A stretch of 64,000 bases of DNA, taken from the NCBI GenBank assembly GCA_046309815.1, contig JBKCOJ010000006.1, positions 4,668 to 68,667 on the forward strand, read 5' to 3'. Below are positions 53,260 through 62,427 of this stretch, piece after piece (positions within the stretch are counted from its first letter, which is position 1; each line of letters opens with the position of its first letter). This DNA comes from CAITNM01 sp021298215 (GTDB lineage Bacteria; Pseudomonadota; Alphaproteobacteria; Paracaedibacterales; CAITNM01). Position numbers and translations under genes: made by a program. A model generated the notes under the pieces. It was not told where the DNA came from and did not search any database. It saw nothing but the letters and a program-made list of their open reading frames with translations.

Positions 53260-53985
53260 TCAACTTATTTTAGACAATGCCGAGATCTTAAAATAAGGCT
53301 GATCATAATTTTCAGTCAAAATAGAAAATTTATTATTTTTAGAAGAAGATAAAAATTCTTTGTGTTGTATTTTCCTATAACTTTTTTCTCCCTTAGGAAA
53401 ACCAAGAATCAATGCTTTTTTTGCTAATTTAGCGTTTGGAATAAAATCAACATCTTCTATTCTTTGGTCTACTCTTTCAGGAAGCATCGGGTGTCTACCA
53501 AAACCCTTTTGGTAAAAATAATTAGCAAAAAAAATTTTTGCTCTGGGCAAAGAAGGATTCCACAATAAATATTCTAGCTTTATTATTTGTTTTTCCCAGA
53601 AATTATCATTGATAATTTTTTTAAGATCTGTATTTAGATGTGAAAATTTTAACTGTGTACAAAAATCTAAAAATTCTGCTATTAAGATAATTACTTCTCT
53701 ACATAATGCTAATTTCTCTATTTTATTTCTTTTATTGATTAATAAGGAAATTTCTTCATTAGATTGATGGTAGAAAGTATTACTTCTAAAAAAGCATGGG
53801 AAGCAAAAAGTAATGCAATTAATAAAATATTCACTCATACCTATACTAGTCTCAGGTAGTTGCCTCTTGGGAGAATCCACCAAATTTTTTCTGTCAAATA
53901 ATTTATCGTAAATATCTTCATTCTCTACGGCATTTAATGGTAATGTAAAAGATAATGTTAGGAAAGCCAAAGCGATAAAAATCAT
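53260..53985 (-). CDS. Secreted protein of unknown function
   Basis: A 241-residue protein with a signal peptide (FIALAFLTLSFTLPLNAVE). The middle is helical with a Cys/Phe-rich segment (FINCITFCFPCFF). No family was recognised. The downstream end abuts the transposase remnant, so the C-terminus may be altered by that insertion. Several other exported unknowns are present in this window. Confidence 0.6.
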   Translation of the reverse strand: MIFIALAFLTLSFTLPLNAVENEDIYDKLFDRKNLVDSPKRQLPETSIGMSEYFINCITFCFPCFFRSNTFYHQSNEEISLLINKRNKIEKLALCREVIILIAEFLDFCTQLKFSHLNTDLKKIINDNFWEKQIIKLEYLLWNPSLPRAKIFFANYFYQKGFGRHPMLPERVDQRIEDVDFIPNAKLAKKALILGFPKGEKSYRKIQHKEFLSSSKNNKFSILTENYDQPYFKISALSKIS

Positions 53986-54521
53986 ATTTTTAAAAATAAA
54001 ATTACATCATATTGTTCGTCCTATAAATTTTAAAGAAGACAAGTTATTTTATCAACAATATATTTTTGTTTGAGAAAATGGTAAAACCTTATGCTTTGAT
54101 TTTCCAATTATTTGTGGAATCTTCATACATAAGAGTACATGGTTTCTAAGTGGTCTTGATCTGTAAAAAAGGACCAAGGGAAAATTCAATTAATTTGAAG
54201 GATTTTTAGAATTTTTTCTGGAATGTGGAGGTGGTTGAGAGGGGAGGAGAGAATCTCCCATGGTTATGTGTCTTTTGCTAGTATTTTCTTAGCCACAAAA
54301 AATAACGTTATCTCGCTTTGCTGATGAGACGTACAAATTGCAATAGTGATAAACTAAGCTCAGCGAGAATTTATTTTGAGTCATTTACTTGAAGTAAAAT
54401 CGGAAAAGTAGTATGTAGCTAAAAGGGCTATAACATATTGTTTAGTGTATTCATGACTAGTACGAATTTTCTCTATGAGAAAATTGCAGTAGTTACATTT
54501 ACTGGCGGGTAGGTTAGAAGT
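53986..54521. other. Upstream region of the biosynthetic operon
   Basis: About 535 bases without a gene between divergent units. It contains small dyads, such as GGAGA-GAA-TCTCC at 54246-54258 and imperfect TCTCGCT/AGCGAGA arms near 54311 and 54360. It must carry the operon promoter, but no site could be assigned by eye. Confidence 0.4.
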
Positions 54522-57500
54522 ATGAAAGAAGAGCTTATTGTTAAGAGATTTGAAAATCAGGTTGCTATTTCTCCTGAAAGCTTAGCTGTTTCTTGTGGTC
54601 AGCTATCTATTTCGTATGATCAGCTTAATAGAAGGGTAAATCTTTTAGCAAACTATCTTATTGAAAAGGGGGTGAAAAAAAACTCTTTTGTCGCTGTTAT
54701 CCTTCCTAGGTCTATAGACTTTATAGTTGCCGTGTTGGCTGTTTTGAAATCAGGAGGATGTTATATTCCGATTGATCCTGGTTATCCTGAGGAAAGAATA
54801 AGGAATATTATTGCAGATGCTGGAGTGTTTTTTTTACTTAAAAATAACTCAAATGCTCTTTTGTTAGATGATGATGAATTATGCTTCGTTAATGTAGATA
54901 CTTTTGATCAATTGATAAAATCTCCTATGATAGGCAATCCTTTATCAATTAATGATATGGATGATCCTATATACATAATTTATACTTCTGGTTCTACGGG
55001 AATACCAAAGGGAGCTATTAATAAGCATAACGGTTTTTTAAATTTGATTGATTGGTATACTCAAGATTTTAACCTGAATAAAAATGATAAAATTTTAATT
55101 TATACTCCACTTAATTTTGATCTAACTCAAAAAAATATTTTTGCACCTTTGTTAGTAGGAGCTACTATTTTTTTGGTGAATGATGGCCTTTATGATCCTA
55201 GCTTGATTGCAGATGAGATATATAGAAATAAAATTACTTGGATTAATAGCACTCCCAGTGCTTTTTATCCATTGATTGAAAGTGATTATAATTTAAAAAA
55301 GCTAGAGTCTTTACGGTATGTGTTTGTTGGGGGTGAACCTTTGTTTGCTAAAAGAGTTTTGTCCATTCATCTTAGTAATCCAAGGCTTAAAATTGTTAAT
55401 ACATACGGACCGACAGAGTGTGCAGATGTGTGTTCTTTCTATACCTTAACGGAGAAAGATTTTAAATCTCAACATGTCTACGTACCTATTGGTAAGCAAA
55501 TAAAAAATATGAATTTATATGTTTTGGATGATAACATGAATAAGGTGAAAGAAGGGGAGATTGGGGAGTTATATGTAGAAGGTGTTGGTGTTGGGCTAGG
55601 CTATATTAATAACAAAGAGATTACAAATCAGGCTTTTTTACCTAATCCATTTGATAAAGGTAATAACTCCAGTATATATAAGACAGGCGATATCGTTAGA
55701 ATTCTTCCAGACTCTAACTTAGAGTTTATTGAAAGAAAAGATTTTCAGGTAAAGATTAGAGGTTACAGAGTTGAGCTGGAAGAAATAATCAGCTCTTTAA
55801 GGACCATTCCTGGCGTTAAGGATGCGTTAGTTATTGCTTATGAAAACCAGGATCAAGAAAAGTTTCTTGTAGGATATGCTGTTGGAAAAAGTTTAAAGGA
55901 AACAGATTTAAAGAAGAATTTACAAGAAAAACTTCCTGCTTACATGGTGCCTTCGGCAATTATTGTTATGGATGCCTTCCCCCTAACAGCGAACGGAAAA
56001 GTTGATAGAAAAAAGTTACCCTTAATAAAAAATAAAGATTCTCACTCTCTTTTGAAATTCTCTTTGGATGATAGAGCAAAAAAGATGTTTGATATTTGGG
56101 AAAAATTTTTACCTGTATCTATCAATAATTTAGAAGACAGTTTTTTCTCGCTAGGAGGTCATTCTTTAAGTGCAGTTAAGATTCTTTTTCAAATAAAAAA
56201 GGAATTTGGGGTTGAAATTTCTATACAGGAGTTATTTACGCATCCAACAATATTTTCTCTTCTTAGAGTAATTGATGAGAAAAAGACAAAAAAACATAGA
56301 AAAATTAAGGGGATTGTGAAAAATGCCACTGGTAATAAAAGTCCTTTATCTCTGCCTCATCAGAGAATTTTTTACATTGAAAATACTTTTCATAACCCCA
56401 TTATTTTTAATAATCTCATTACTCTTTCATTGAAGGGACTTCTGTCTGAAAAAAAGTTGGAAAATGCTTTTCGTGAACTTATTGAAAGACATGAAATTTT
56501 TAGAACCTGTATTGTAAGAGAAAAAGATAAAATCTTTGAAAAGATTTTTGATAATCTTGATTTTACGTTAGAAAAAATTGACTTTAGTCAAGATAATACT
56601 GCTGCGCAAAAGCAAAAAGTGGAAGAGTTTGCAAGACAAGTAGTTGAAAAACCCTTTAATTTAATGTCTCTTCCTCTCATCAGAGGATTTTTGATCAAAT
56701 TAGGGGAAGGAAGTTATGTTCTGGTGATGTGTCTGCATCAATTTCTGATCGACGGCGCATCAATGCATACTTTTTATAAAGAGCTCTCAGCATTTTATAA
56801 TGGGGATGGGGAATCTTTGGAGGAATTAAAGATACAATATAAGGATTATGCTTTTTGGCAGAGCCAGATGATAACTAAAAAAAATATACAAGATCAGATA
56901 AATTTTTGGAAAATGGAGCTAAAAAATGCTCCAGAGCAAATACACTTAAAAACAGACTTCTCAAGAGGCGAGGAATTTAGCTATAGGGGCGATGTGTATA
57001 CACTAAATCTTGGTGAGGAACTTTCTGTTACTTCCAATAAATTTTGCCAAAAAAATGATGTGACTCTCTTTATGTTGCTTATGTCAATTTACTCAATTTT
57101 GCTGACTAGATACACAAAAAATCGGGATATTGTGATAGGAGCACCTATTGCTAACAGAAGAAGTGCCGACTTAGATCCTCTCATAGGTTTTTTTGTTAAT
57201 TTAGTTCCTTACAGAGTTCAGTTTCTGAAAGAGATTACTTTTTTAGAATTAATATTAAATATAAAAAAGATAGCTCTTGATGCTTATGATAATCAGGATA
57301 TCCCATTTGTGCATTTGCCTGAGTACCTAAATATCAAAAAAAGAAAAGATTACCATCCCATTTTTCAAGTTGTTTTTGCAATGCAACCTTATGCAGTTGA
57401 TAAATTTTGTCTCGATGAAGTACAAGTTAAAGATTTAGATTATGAAGAACCAATAGCTAAATTTGATATGGCTTTAAACGCTAGCTTAAAGAATGGAAAT

Positions 57501-57656
57501 ATTGAGTTGAAATTTGAGTATGCAACAGACCTTTTTGTAAAGAAATCTGTAGAAAAAATGGCAGAAGAATTTAAGTCTATTTTGGAAGAATGTCTTTCTA
57601 AGCCAGAAAAAAAACTAACTTTTCCTAATATAGATCAAGGAGGAAAAAATGGATGA
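54522..57656 (+). CDS. Nonribosomal peptide synthetase, A-PCP-C
   Basis: A 1044-residue starter-type NRPS. The adenylation domain (1 to about 500) has SYDQLN, LKSGGCYIPIDPGYP, YTSGSTGIPKG (about 154-164), NTYGPTE, YKTGDIVR and ANGKVDRKKLP. The carrier domain has LGGHS with pantetheine Ser548. The terminal condensation domain (about 610-1040) has LHQFLIDG at 738-745: the usual HHxxxDG second, catalytic His is Gln740. By hand alignment the ten A-domain pocket positions read D-L-K-N-F-G-T-D-V-K, so an alpha-amino acid is expected (D235, K517), identity unsure. It overlaps the next gene by 8 bases. Confidence 0.93.
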   Translation: MKEELIVKRFENQVAISPESLAVSCGQLSISYDQLNRRVNLLANYLIEKGVKKNSFVAVILPRSIDFIVAVLAVLKSGGCYIPIDPGYPEERIRNIIADAGVFFLLKNNSNALLLDDDELCFVNVDTFDQLIKSPMIGNPLSINDMDDPIYIIYTSGSTGIPKGAINKHNGFLNLIDWYTQDFNLNKNDKILIYTPLNFDLTQKNIFAPLLVGATIFLVNDGLYDPSLIADEIYRNKITWINSTPSAFYPLIESDYNLKKLESLRYVFVGGEPLFAKRVLSIHLSNPRLKIVNTYGPTECADVCSFYTLTEKDFKSQHVYVPIGKQIKNMNLYVLDDNMNKVKEGEIGELYVEGVGVGLGYINNKEITNQAFLPNPFDKGNNSSIYKTGDIVRILPDSNLEFIERKDFQVKIRGYRVELEEIISSLRTIPGVKDALVIAYENQDQEKFLVGYAVGKSLKETDLKKNLQEKLPAYMVPSAIIVMDAFPLTANGKVDRKKLPLIKNKDSHSLLKFSLDDRAKKMFDIWEKFLPVSINNLEDSFFSLGGHSLSAVKILFQIKKEFGVEISIQELFTHPTIFSLLRVIDEKKTKKHRKIKGIVKNATGNKSPLSLPHQRIFYIENTFHNPIIFNNLITLSLKGLLSEKKLENAFRELIERHEIFRTCIVREKDKIFEKIFDNLDFTLEKIDFSQDNTAAQKQKVEEFARQVVEKPFNLMSLPLIRGFLIKLGEGSYVLVMCLHQFLIDGASMHTFYKELSAFYNGDGESLEELKIQYKDYAFWQSQMITKKNIQDQINFWKMELKNAPEQIHLKTDFSRGEEFSYRGDVYTLNLGEELSVTSNKFCQKNDVTLFMLLMSIYSILLTRYTKNRDIVIGAPIANRRSADLDPLIGFFVNLVPYRVQFLKEITFLELILNIKKIALDAYDNQDIPFVHLPEYLNIKKRKDYHPIFQVVFAMQPYAVDKFCLDEVQVKDLDYEEPIAKFDMALNASLKNGNIELKFEYATDLFVKKSVEKMAEEFKSILEECLSKPEKKLTFPNIDQGGKNG

Positions 57657-58374
57657 AAAAGAGAAAGAATGCGTAGGTATAGCAAAGAGACTGAAAGAAA
57701 ATTTTTATCATTTTGCTCAGTTAAATAATGTAAATTCTGATTTGTTTACGACTATCAACGAAGAAGGACAGCAGTTTAGAGATTCATGGAATAATTTGCA
57801 TCTGGATAATTACATGGGTGACGGAGGAAAATATAGATACAGAAGGTATAGTGTTGTAAAAATTAGAGAGGATAAACAACTCGAATATCTTCCTCCTGAG
57901 CCGCATTTTCAGAAAAAAACGTATAATGGTCTTAATGGAGATATTTATAGAGAATATTCACCGTTTGAGGAAAGAATTTTGAGGGGAGCTCTATTTAGAG
58001 ATATTATAATTTCTTCAGCTAGTATCTTTAGCCAGTTAAAAAAACCTAAAAATGGGTGGAGAGTAGAGTGTCATCAATTTCGTATTGTCCCTTCTGAAAA
58101 TGAAGCCGGGTTTCCAACCCCTGAGGGTAAACATAGAGACGGGGTTGATTTTGTTTTGGTGACGCTTATTAACAGATTAAACATGGATGGAGGTAAAACA
58201 ACCATTTACGATAGTAATGATAAAGAAATTGCTTCTCGGGTTATGGGTAATGAATGGGAAAGTGTTTTTATCAATGATATAAAAACAATGCATGAAGTTT
58301 CTCCTATATACAAAAGAGACTTTTTTGAGGGATCCTACCGTGACACGTTAGTGCTTACGTTTCAATGTTTCTAG
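57649..58374 (+). CDS. 2-oxoglutarate/Fe(II) dioxygenase (amino acid hydroxylase type, PF10014-like)
   Basis: A 241-residue dioxygenase preceded by AAGGAGG. The iron triad is visible: H162-x-D164 in GKHRDGVDFVLVTLINR and the distal H215 in TMHEVSP. R327-type 2OG binding is probably the Arg in SYRDTLVLTF near the end. The layout GGKTTIYD and the motif order match the 2OG-Fe dioxygenase family that includes bacterial L-isoleucine 4-hydroxylase. It likely hydroxylates a free or carrier-bound amino acid of the peptide product. Confidence 0.85.
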   Translation: MDEKEKECVGIAKRLKENFYHFAQLNNVNSDLFTTINEEGQQFRDSWNNLHLDNYMGDGGKYRYRRYSVVKIREDKQLEYLPPEPHFQKKTYNGLNGDIYREYSPFEERILRGALFRDIIISSASIFSQLKKPKNGWRVECHQFRIVPSENEAGFPTPEGKHRDGVDFVLVTLINRLNMDGGKTTIYDSNDKEIASRVMGNEWESVFINDIKTMHEVSPIYKRDFFEGSYRDTLVLTFQCF

Positions 58375-58385
58375 AGAGGGGAACC

Positions 58386-59678
58386 ATGAAAGATTTTAAG
58401 GAAAATAAAAAATTTCAATATGTATTATTAAAGAAAGAAGAAGATGATGATGTTGAAATGGTACTTGCAAAAAAAGCAATTCAAAAACTAATTGACGAAA
58501 AATATATTATTCCTACTTACCGAGAAAAGAAAGAAGGAGTGCAGTTTTTAGTACAAGAAAATCCAGAGGTTTTTTCTTATCCATTTGAGTGGTCTTTTGA
58601 TATGTTAAAAGACGCCTCCCTAGTTTTTTTAAAAGTTGTTCAAGACTGCATAGAAGCTGATTTGTTTGTGCACTCAGCAAGCTCTAATAGCATGGTCTAC
58701 CATGAGGGTAGAATGAAATTTAGAGGCATTTTAGATATATCTGGAGTTTCGAATAGAGATGAGTGGCCAGGTTATAGTAAGTTTCTAGAGGTTTTTGTTT
58801 TTCCCTTATTTTTTGGCGCAATTTTTGAATTAGATCCTGCAGCTTGGTGGAAAGCGACTCTAAGAGGTATGTCTTTTGATGAAGCAGTTAAATTACTAAA
58901 AAAGCATGAGCAATTTCAGAATTTTTTAAATGAGCTAGGAATCTCTCTTGAGGATCATTTTAAATCAGAAATCTGTATTGAAAAAGGCAATACAAGGGAA
59001 AAAATCCATATTTTAAAGAAATTTTTGGGATCTTTAAAAAAACAATATTCTATACAAGATCTTCACTGGAAAAGTTACCAAAGAGATAACAGTTACACAG
59101 ATCCAGACATTAGAAATAAGGAAAATTTTATAACTCAGAGTATAGCAAAAATTAAAGCAAAGAATGTTGTTGATATCGGTGCAAACACAGGGCATTATTC
59201 CAAACTAGCCCAAGCCAAGGTCTCTCATGTTGTTTCTGTTGATTCTGAGTCAGTGTGTATCGATGACTTGTATGGAGAAATTAAAAATAGAGAAATCAAA
59301 AATATTACACCATTGCTACTCAATCTTTTAAATCCAACTACTGATTCAGGTTTTAATTTTGGTGAGTATAAAAATATTTTTACAAGAATTAATGCCGATT
59401 TTTTTTTAATGCTAGCTTTTATGCACCATATTACTCCCATACATATTGATTTAGATGTCTTTGTAAAATCATTAAAAAATATTGCAAAAAGTGGCGTAAT
59501 TGAATGGATTAGTCCAGAAGAAGAAATGCTAAAAAAAGAATTGAAAAAAGAAAAATATAGACATAAGAGGTATGATTGGAACTATTTTGTTAGTCTCATT
59601 AAAGAAGATTTTGAGATTCTAGAGACGGTGGATGTACATAATGGTTACCGTAAATTATGTCTTTTGGGTCCAAAATGA
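58386..59678 (+). CDS. NoeA-like class I SAM-dependent methyltransferase
   Basis: A 430-residue protein; the ATG at 58386 is preceded by AGAGGGGA. The N-terminal half (YPFEWSFDMLKDASLVFLKVVQDCIEADLFVHSASSNSMVYHEGRMKFRGILDISGV) is the part shared by NoeA-type nodulation methyltransferases, which usually read L-x-D-A-x-P-x-N-V. Here that stretch is altered (VHSASSNSM). The SAM-binding motif is VVDIGANTGHYS (residues about 260-271). It probably methylates the NRPS or RiPP-like product. It sits 11 bases after the dioxygenase. Confidence 0.85.
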   Translation: MKDFKENKKFQYVLLKKEEDDDVEMVLAKKAIQKLIDEKYIIPTYREKKEGVQFLVQENPEVFSYPFEWSFDMLKDASLVFLKVVQDCIEADLFVHSASSNSMVYHEGRMKFRGILDISGVSNRDEWPGYSKFLEVFVFPLFFGAIFELDPAAWWKATLRGMSFDEAVKLLKKHEQFQNFLNELGISLEDHFKSEICIEKGNTREKIHILKKFLGSLKKQYSIQDLHWKSYQRDNSYTDPDIRNKENFITQSIAKIKAKNVVDIGANTGHYSKLAQAKVSHVVSVDSESVCIDDLYGEIKNREIKNITPLLLNLLNPTTDSGFNFGEYKNIFTRINADFFLMLAFMHHITPIHIDLDVFVKSLKNIAKSGVIEWISPEEEMLKKELKKEKYRHKRYDWNYFVSLIKEDFEILETVDVHNGYRKLCLLGPK

Positions 59679-59688
59679 AAAAAGTGAT

Positions 59689-59913
59689 ATGAACATTAAT
59701 CATAAGAATACCGAAATTAAGAAGGTTTATGATTTGTTAATGACGAATGAGAAATTTTTGAAATTCTTTATTGAAGAGCCAGAAAAAGCAATACAAAAAT
59801 TTAATTTAGAAGAAGAGGAAAAAAGAACCTTGTTAGTGCGTCATGTTGACGAACTGCCGGCATTAGGAATAGAAAAGGCACCTCCGTGCGGAATACGAGA
59901 AGAAGAATGGTAG
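59689..59913 (+). CDS. 74-aa LigA-like protein, RiPP-precursor type
   Basis: From the ATG at 59689 the protein is 74 residues: an N-terminal helix (IKKVYDLLMTNEKFLKFFIEEPEKAIQKFNLEEEEKRTLL) followed by a short tail with ELPALGIEKAPPCG and a C-terminal IREEEW. The first part fits the LigA-like fold (PF07746) used as leader in some RiPP precursors (Franean1_4349 group). After T47 there is no Ser or Thr, and C67 is the only Cys. The stop overlaps the next gene start, so it is coupled to the LanKC-like kinase. It could be a RiPP precursor, a carrier/scaffold peptide or a small enzyme subunit. Confidence 0.7.
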   Translation: MNINHKNTEIKKVYDLLMTNEKFLKFFIEEPEKAIQKFNLEEEEKRTLLVRHVDELPALGIEKAPPCGIREEEW

Positions 59914-61280
59914 ATGAGATAGAAAAAGCTGTTCACAGGTACAACTTCAAGATATCGAGTTTACCTCATTGCCATATACATAATCTGCAAATGACTTGGG
60001 CATACCCTGCTTATGTAGAGAATTTCACAAGTTATGGAACTAAGATTTACATATCTGCCAACATTTTGAATTCTCTTAACATTTTTCATGTGGCTGTTCC
60101 TTGGCTGCTCTTCAATAAAATTTCTTTTAAAATTATTCCAAGTAACCATCTCCTTAAGCAAGTTAACGATAATCTTTTTGGATACTTGCATTCTGGCAAA
60201 TTTATTACAATTTTTCCTTCAGATCATTTTGAACTAATCAAAATTATGCAATCTCTTGATGTAATGCTAGGTAAGTACAAAAGTATCCCTATTCCTCTAA
60301 AAGAGAGATTTAAAGAAAAATCAATTGTATACCATGACTTTAATTATCCTGCTAGTAGCAGCAATAGACCTTTTGAAGAAAAGAAAACACTAGAAACTGG
60401 CGTAATAGCGAGAAAAAAAAAGATATTAAAAAAAGAAGGTCTGTTTCTGGGGAAACTTATACTGCTTGAAGTTGTTCGACAGCGAGCAAGAGGTGGAACT
60501 TATTTGGCCCTAGAGGTTTTACAAAATCAAAAGATTTGTAGAAAAGTATTTGTCAAAGAGGCTCGTGATTTTGGTGAAATTGAACTAAGTGGAGTAGATG
60601 CTGTTGATCGTCTACATTGGCAATTTAAAGTGTTAAATCTTTTGAATAAATATAAAATTACTCCAAAAGCTTTTGAATTTATAAGAGAAAAAAATGTGTC
60701 TTTTTTAATTATGGAGTATTTACCAGGAGAATCCTTACGAAAAAAAATTATAGAAAGTAGAGGGGATTTTTCAAATCAATTTATCAAAGATACTATTATT
60801 AAAATCGCGAAACATATTAAAAAAATGCATGACAAGCAAATGTATTTTCTAGAGTTATGCCCGGATAACATTATGCTTTTACCAGGAGGTGATGTGAAAT
60901 TGATTGATTGTGATTTGTGTTATGCCAAGGGTGCACCAGAATTTGTCGGATGGGAGAATGGGACACCTGGCTTTTTTCCAAATCTAGATCTTTTAAGGAG
61001 TTCAGGAGAAGAGGAAAAAAGGTGGAGTTTGTTAAGAGATATTTTTTCTCTAGGATCTATTTATTTTTCATTACTTTTCCCACACTGGTATAAAAAACTT
61101 TTTAAAGGTGTAACGATGGAAGATGGTGAAAAAGAAAAAATCCGACTTATCCATCTATTACCAGAAAATTTGCAGATTTTTTTTAAAAAGGCATTTTTAA
61201 TAGGTGAAAAATTTGAAAAAGTAAGTGATCTTGTAGATGTTATTATGAGTGATGAGAGAGTTTTGTTGAACAATAAGTAG
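59907..61280 (+). CDS. RamC/LanKC-type N-terminal plus kinase domain protein lacking the LanC cyclase
   Basis: A 457-residue protein from the ATG at 59907 (GAGAAGAAG precedes it). Residues about 40-145 match the N-terminal domain of class III/IV lanthionine synthetases: YGTKIYISAN...VAVPWLLFNKISFKII...SGKFITIFPSD. The kinase part has VFVKEARDF (K217) and SGVDAVDRLHWQF, typical of LanKC (KEARPHAG..DAV.RL+RE). The helix-C Glu is Q239, the catalytic-loop Asp is E316 (LELCPDN) and the metal Asp is D334 (LIDCD). The ~400-residue LanC cyclase is absent. It may be a pseudokinase or a phosphorylating partner of the 74-aa protein. Confidence 0.85.
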   Translation: MVDEIEKAVHRYNFKISSLPHCHIHNLQMTWAYPAYVENFTSYGTKIYISANILNSLNIFHVAVPWLLFNKISFKIIPSNHLLKQVNDNLFGYLHSGKFITIFPSDHFELIKIMQSLDVMLGKYKSIPIPLKERFKEKSIVYHDFNYPASSSNRPFEEKKTLETGVIARKKKILKKEGLFLGKLILLEVVRQRARGGTYLALEVLQNQKICRKVFVKEARDFGEIELSGVDAVDRLHWQFKVLNLLNKYKITPKAFEFIREKNVSFLIMEYLPGESLRKKIIESRGDFSNQFIKDTIIKIAKHIKKMHDKQMYFLELCPDNIMLLPGGDVKLIDCDLCYAKGAPEFVGWENGTPGFFPNLDLLRSSGEEEKRWSLLRDIFSLGSIYFSLLFPHWYKKLFKGVTMEDGEKEKIRLIHLLPENLQIFFKKAFLIGEKFEKVSDLVDVIMSDERVLLNNK

Positions 61281-61298
61281 CGTTATGGGAGGTATAAC

Positions 61299-62426
61299 AT
61301 GAAAGTAAATCAATTTATTAGTGATGATGATGAAATAAATATCAGGAAAGAACTAGAAGTAGCACGATCTTTGCCTGCTATATGTTATACTAGCCAGGAT
61401 TTTTTCTCCTTAGAAGAAAAACACGTTTTTCAAAGAAATTGGCTTTGCGTTGGTAGAGAAAACCAAATACCTAACAATGGGGATTATTTTACAATAGATA
61501 TACTTAGCGATCCTCTGGTTATTGTTAGGGGTAAGGACAACAATATAAGGGCTTTATCCCGTATTTGTAAACATAGATGGATGGAAATTGTTGTAGGTAA
61601 GGGAAACACGCCGAATTTTAAATGCCCTTATCATGAGTGGATGTATGATTTAGAAGGGAACTTAAAAGGAGCTCCTGGTATGGATAGGGAAAAATTTGAT
61701 AAATCTAAATGTAATTTACACTCCTTACGTGTAGAAATTTGGCAGGGTTTTATTTTTTTGAACTATGACGATCAAGCCATTTCTTTAGATCAATCATTGT
61801 CTGGTTTGAACAAGAAGCTTGAAGGATATCAGCTATCCGAGATGATTTCATTAGATCCTATAGTTTATGAATCTGACTGGAATTGGAAAGTGATGGTTGA
61901 AAATGCTTCAGAAGTTTATCACTTAGGATTACACAAAAATACTCTTATTTCTAGTTTACCAACAAAATCTTCTATTATTGAAGATAATAATGGGCCCTAT
62001 TCTTTTTATCGAATTCCAAATAAAAATGGAGAGCCTTTACCTACATCATTTACTCCTCCTAGTACTTTAAATAAAGATCAGCTTTCTGAATTTGTGCTGT
62101 GTAATGTATTCCCTCATCATATTATGATTATTAATCCAGATCAGATGACTTGGATTCAAATCTTACCAAGGTCAGCAACAAGTCACACGTTATTATTTCA
62201 TCTGTGTTTCCATCCTTCAGCCTTTAGAGATAAAGCTTTTTTTCAAAAAGCGAAGCAAAGCAAGTGGTTTTTGCAGCAAATTCACGATGAGGATATTTTT
62301 GCGTGTCAAAGTGTTCAAAAAGGTTTATTTTCTCGATATGCTCTACCTACCTCTTTTTCTTATCTTGAAAAGTCCATTTGGCAATTTCATAACTGGATTT
62401 TGGATCAATTTAAGCAGGTAGGATAG
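61299..62426 (+). CDS. Rieske non-heme iron oxygenase alpha subunit
   Basis: A 375-residue oxygenase. The Rieske cluster ligands are C90-x-H92 (ICKHR) and C109-x2-H112 (CPYHEW). The mononuclear iron site is E201-N-A-S-E205-V-Y-H208-x3-H212, the usual ExxxExYHxxxxH layout. It hydroxylates or demethylates an organic substrate and needs a reductase that is not encoded nearby. GGGAGG precedes the start. The NRPS-2 start follows by one base. Confidence 0.9.
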   Translation: MKVNQFISDDDEINIRKELEVARSLPAICYTSQDFFSLEEKHVFQRNWLCVGRENQIPNNGDYFTIDILSDPLVIVRGKDNNIRALSRICKHRWMEIVVGKGNTPNFKCPYHEWMYDLEGNLKGAPGMDREKFDKSKCNLHSLRVEIWQGFIFLNYDDQAISLDQSLSGLNKKLEGYQLSEMISLDPIVYESDWNWKVMVENASEVYHLGLHKNTLISSLPTKSSIIEDNNGPYSFYRIPNKNGEPLPTSFTPPSTLNKDQLSEFVLCNVFPHHIMIINPDQMTWIQILPRSATSHTLLFHLCFHPSAFRDKAFFQKAKQSKWFLQQIHDEDIFACQSVQKGLFSRYALPTSFSYLEKSIWQFHNWILDQFKQVG

Positions 62427-62427
62427 T

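Noticed and set aside
54246..54258. Short dyad upstream of the NRPS operon as a lux box
   Set aside because: It is only 5 pairs with a 3-base loop and does not resemble the 20-bp lux-box consensus.
59225..59440. Minus-strand frame inside the methyltransferase gene
   Set aside because: Antisense shadow without start signals; the plus-strand gene has clear SAM-binding motifs.
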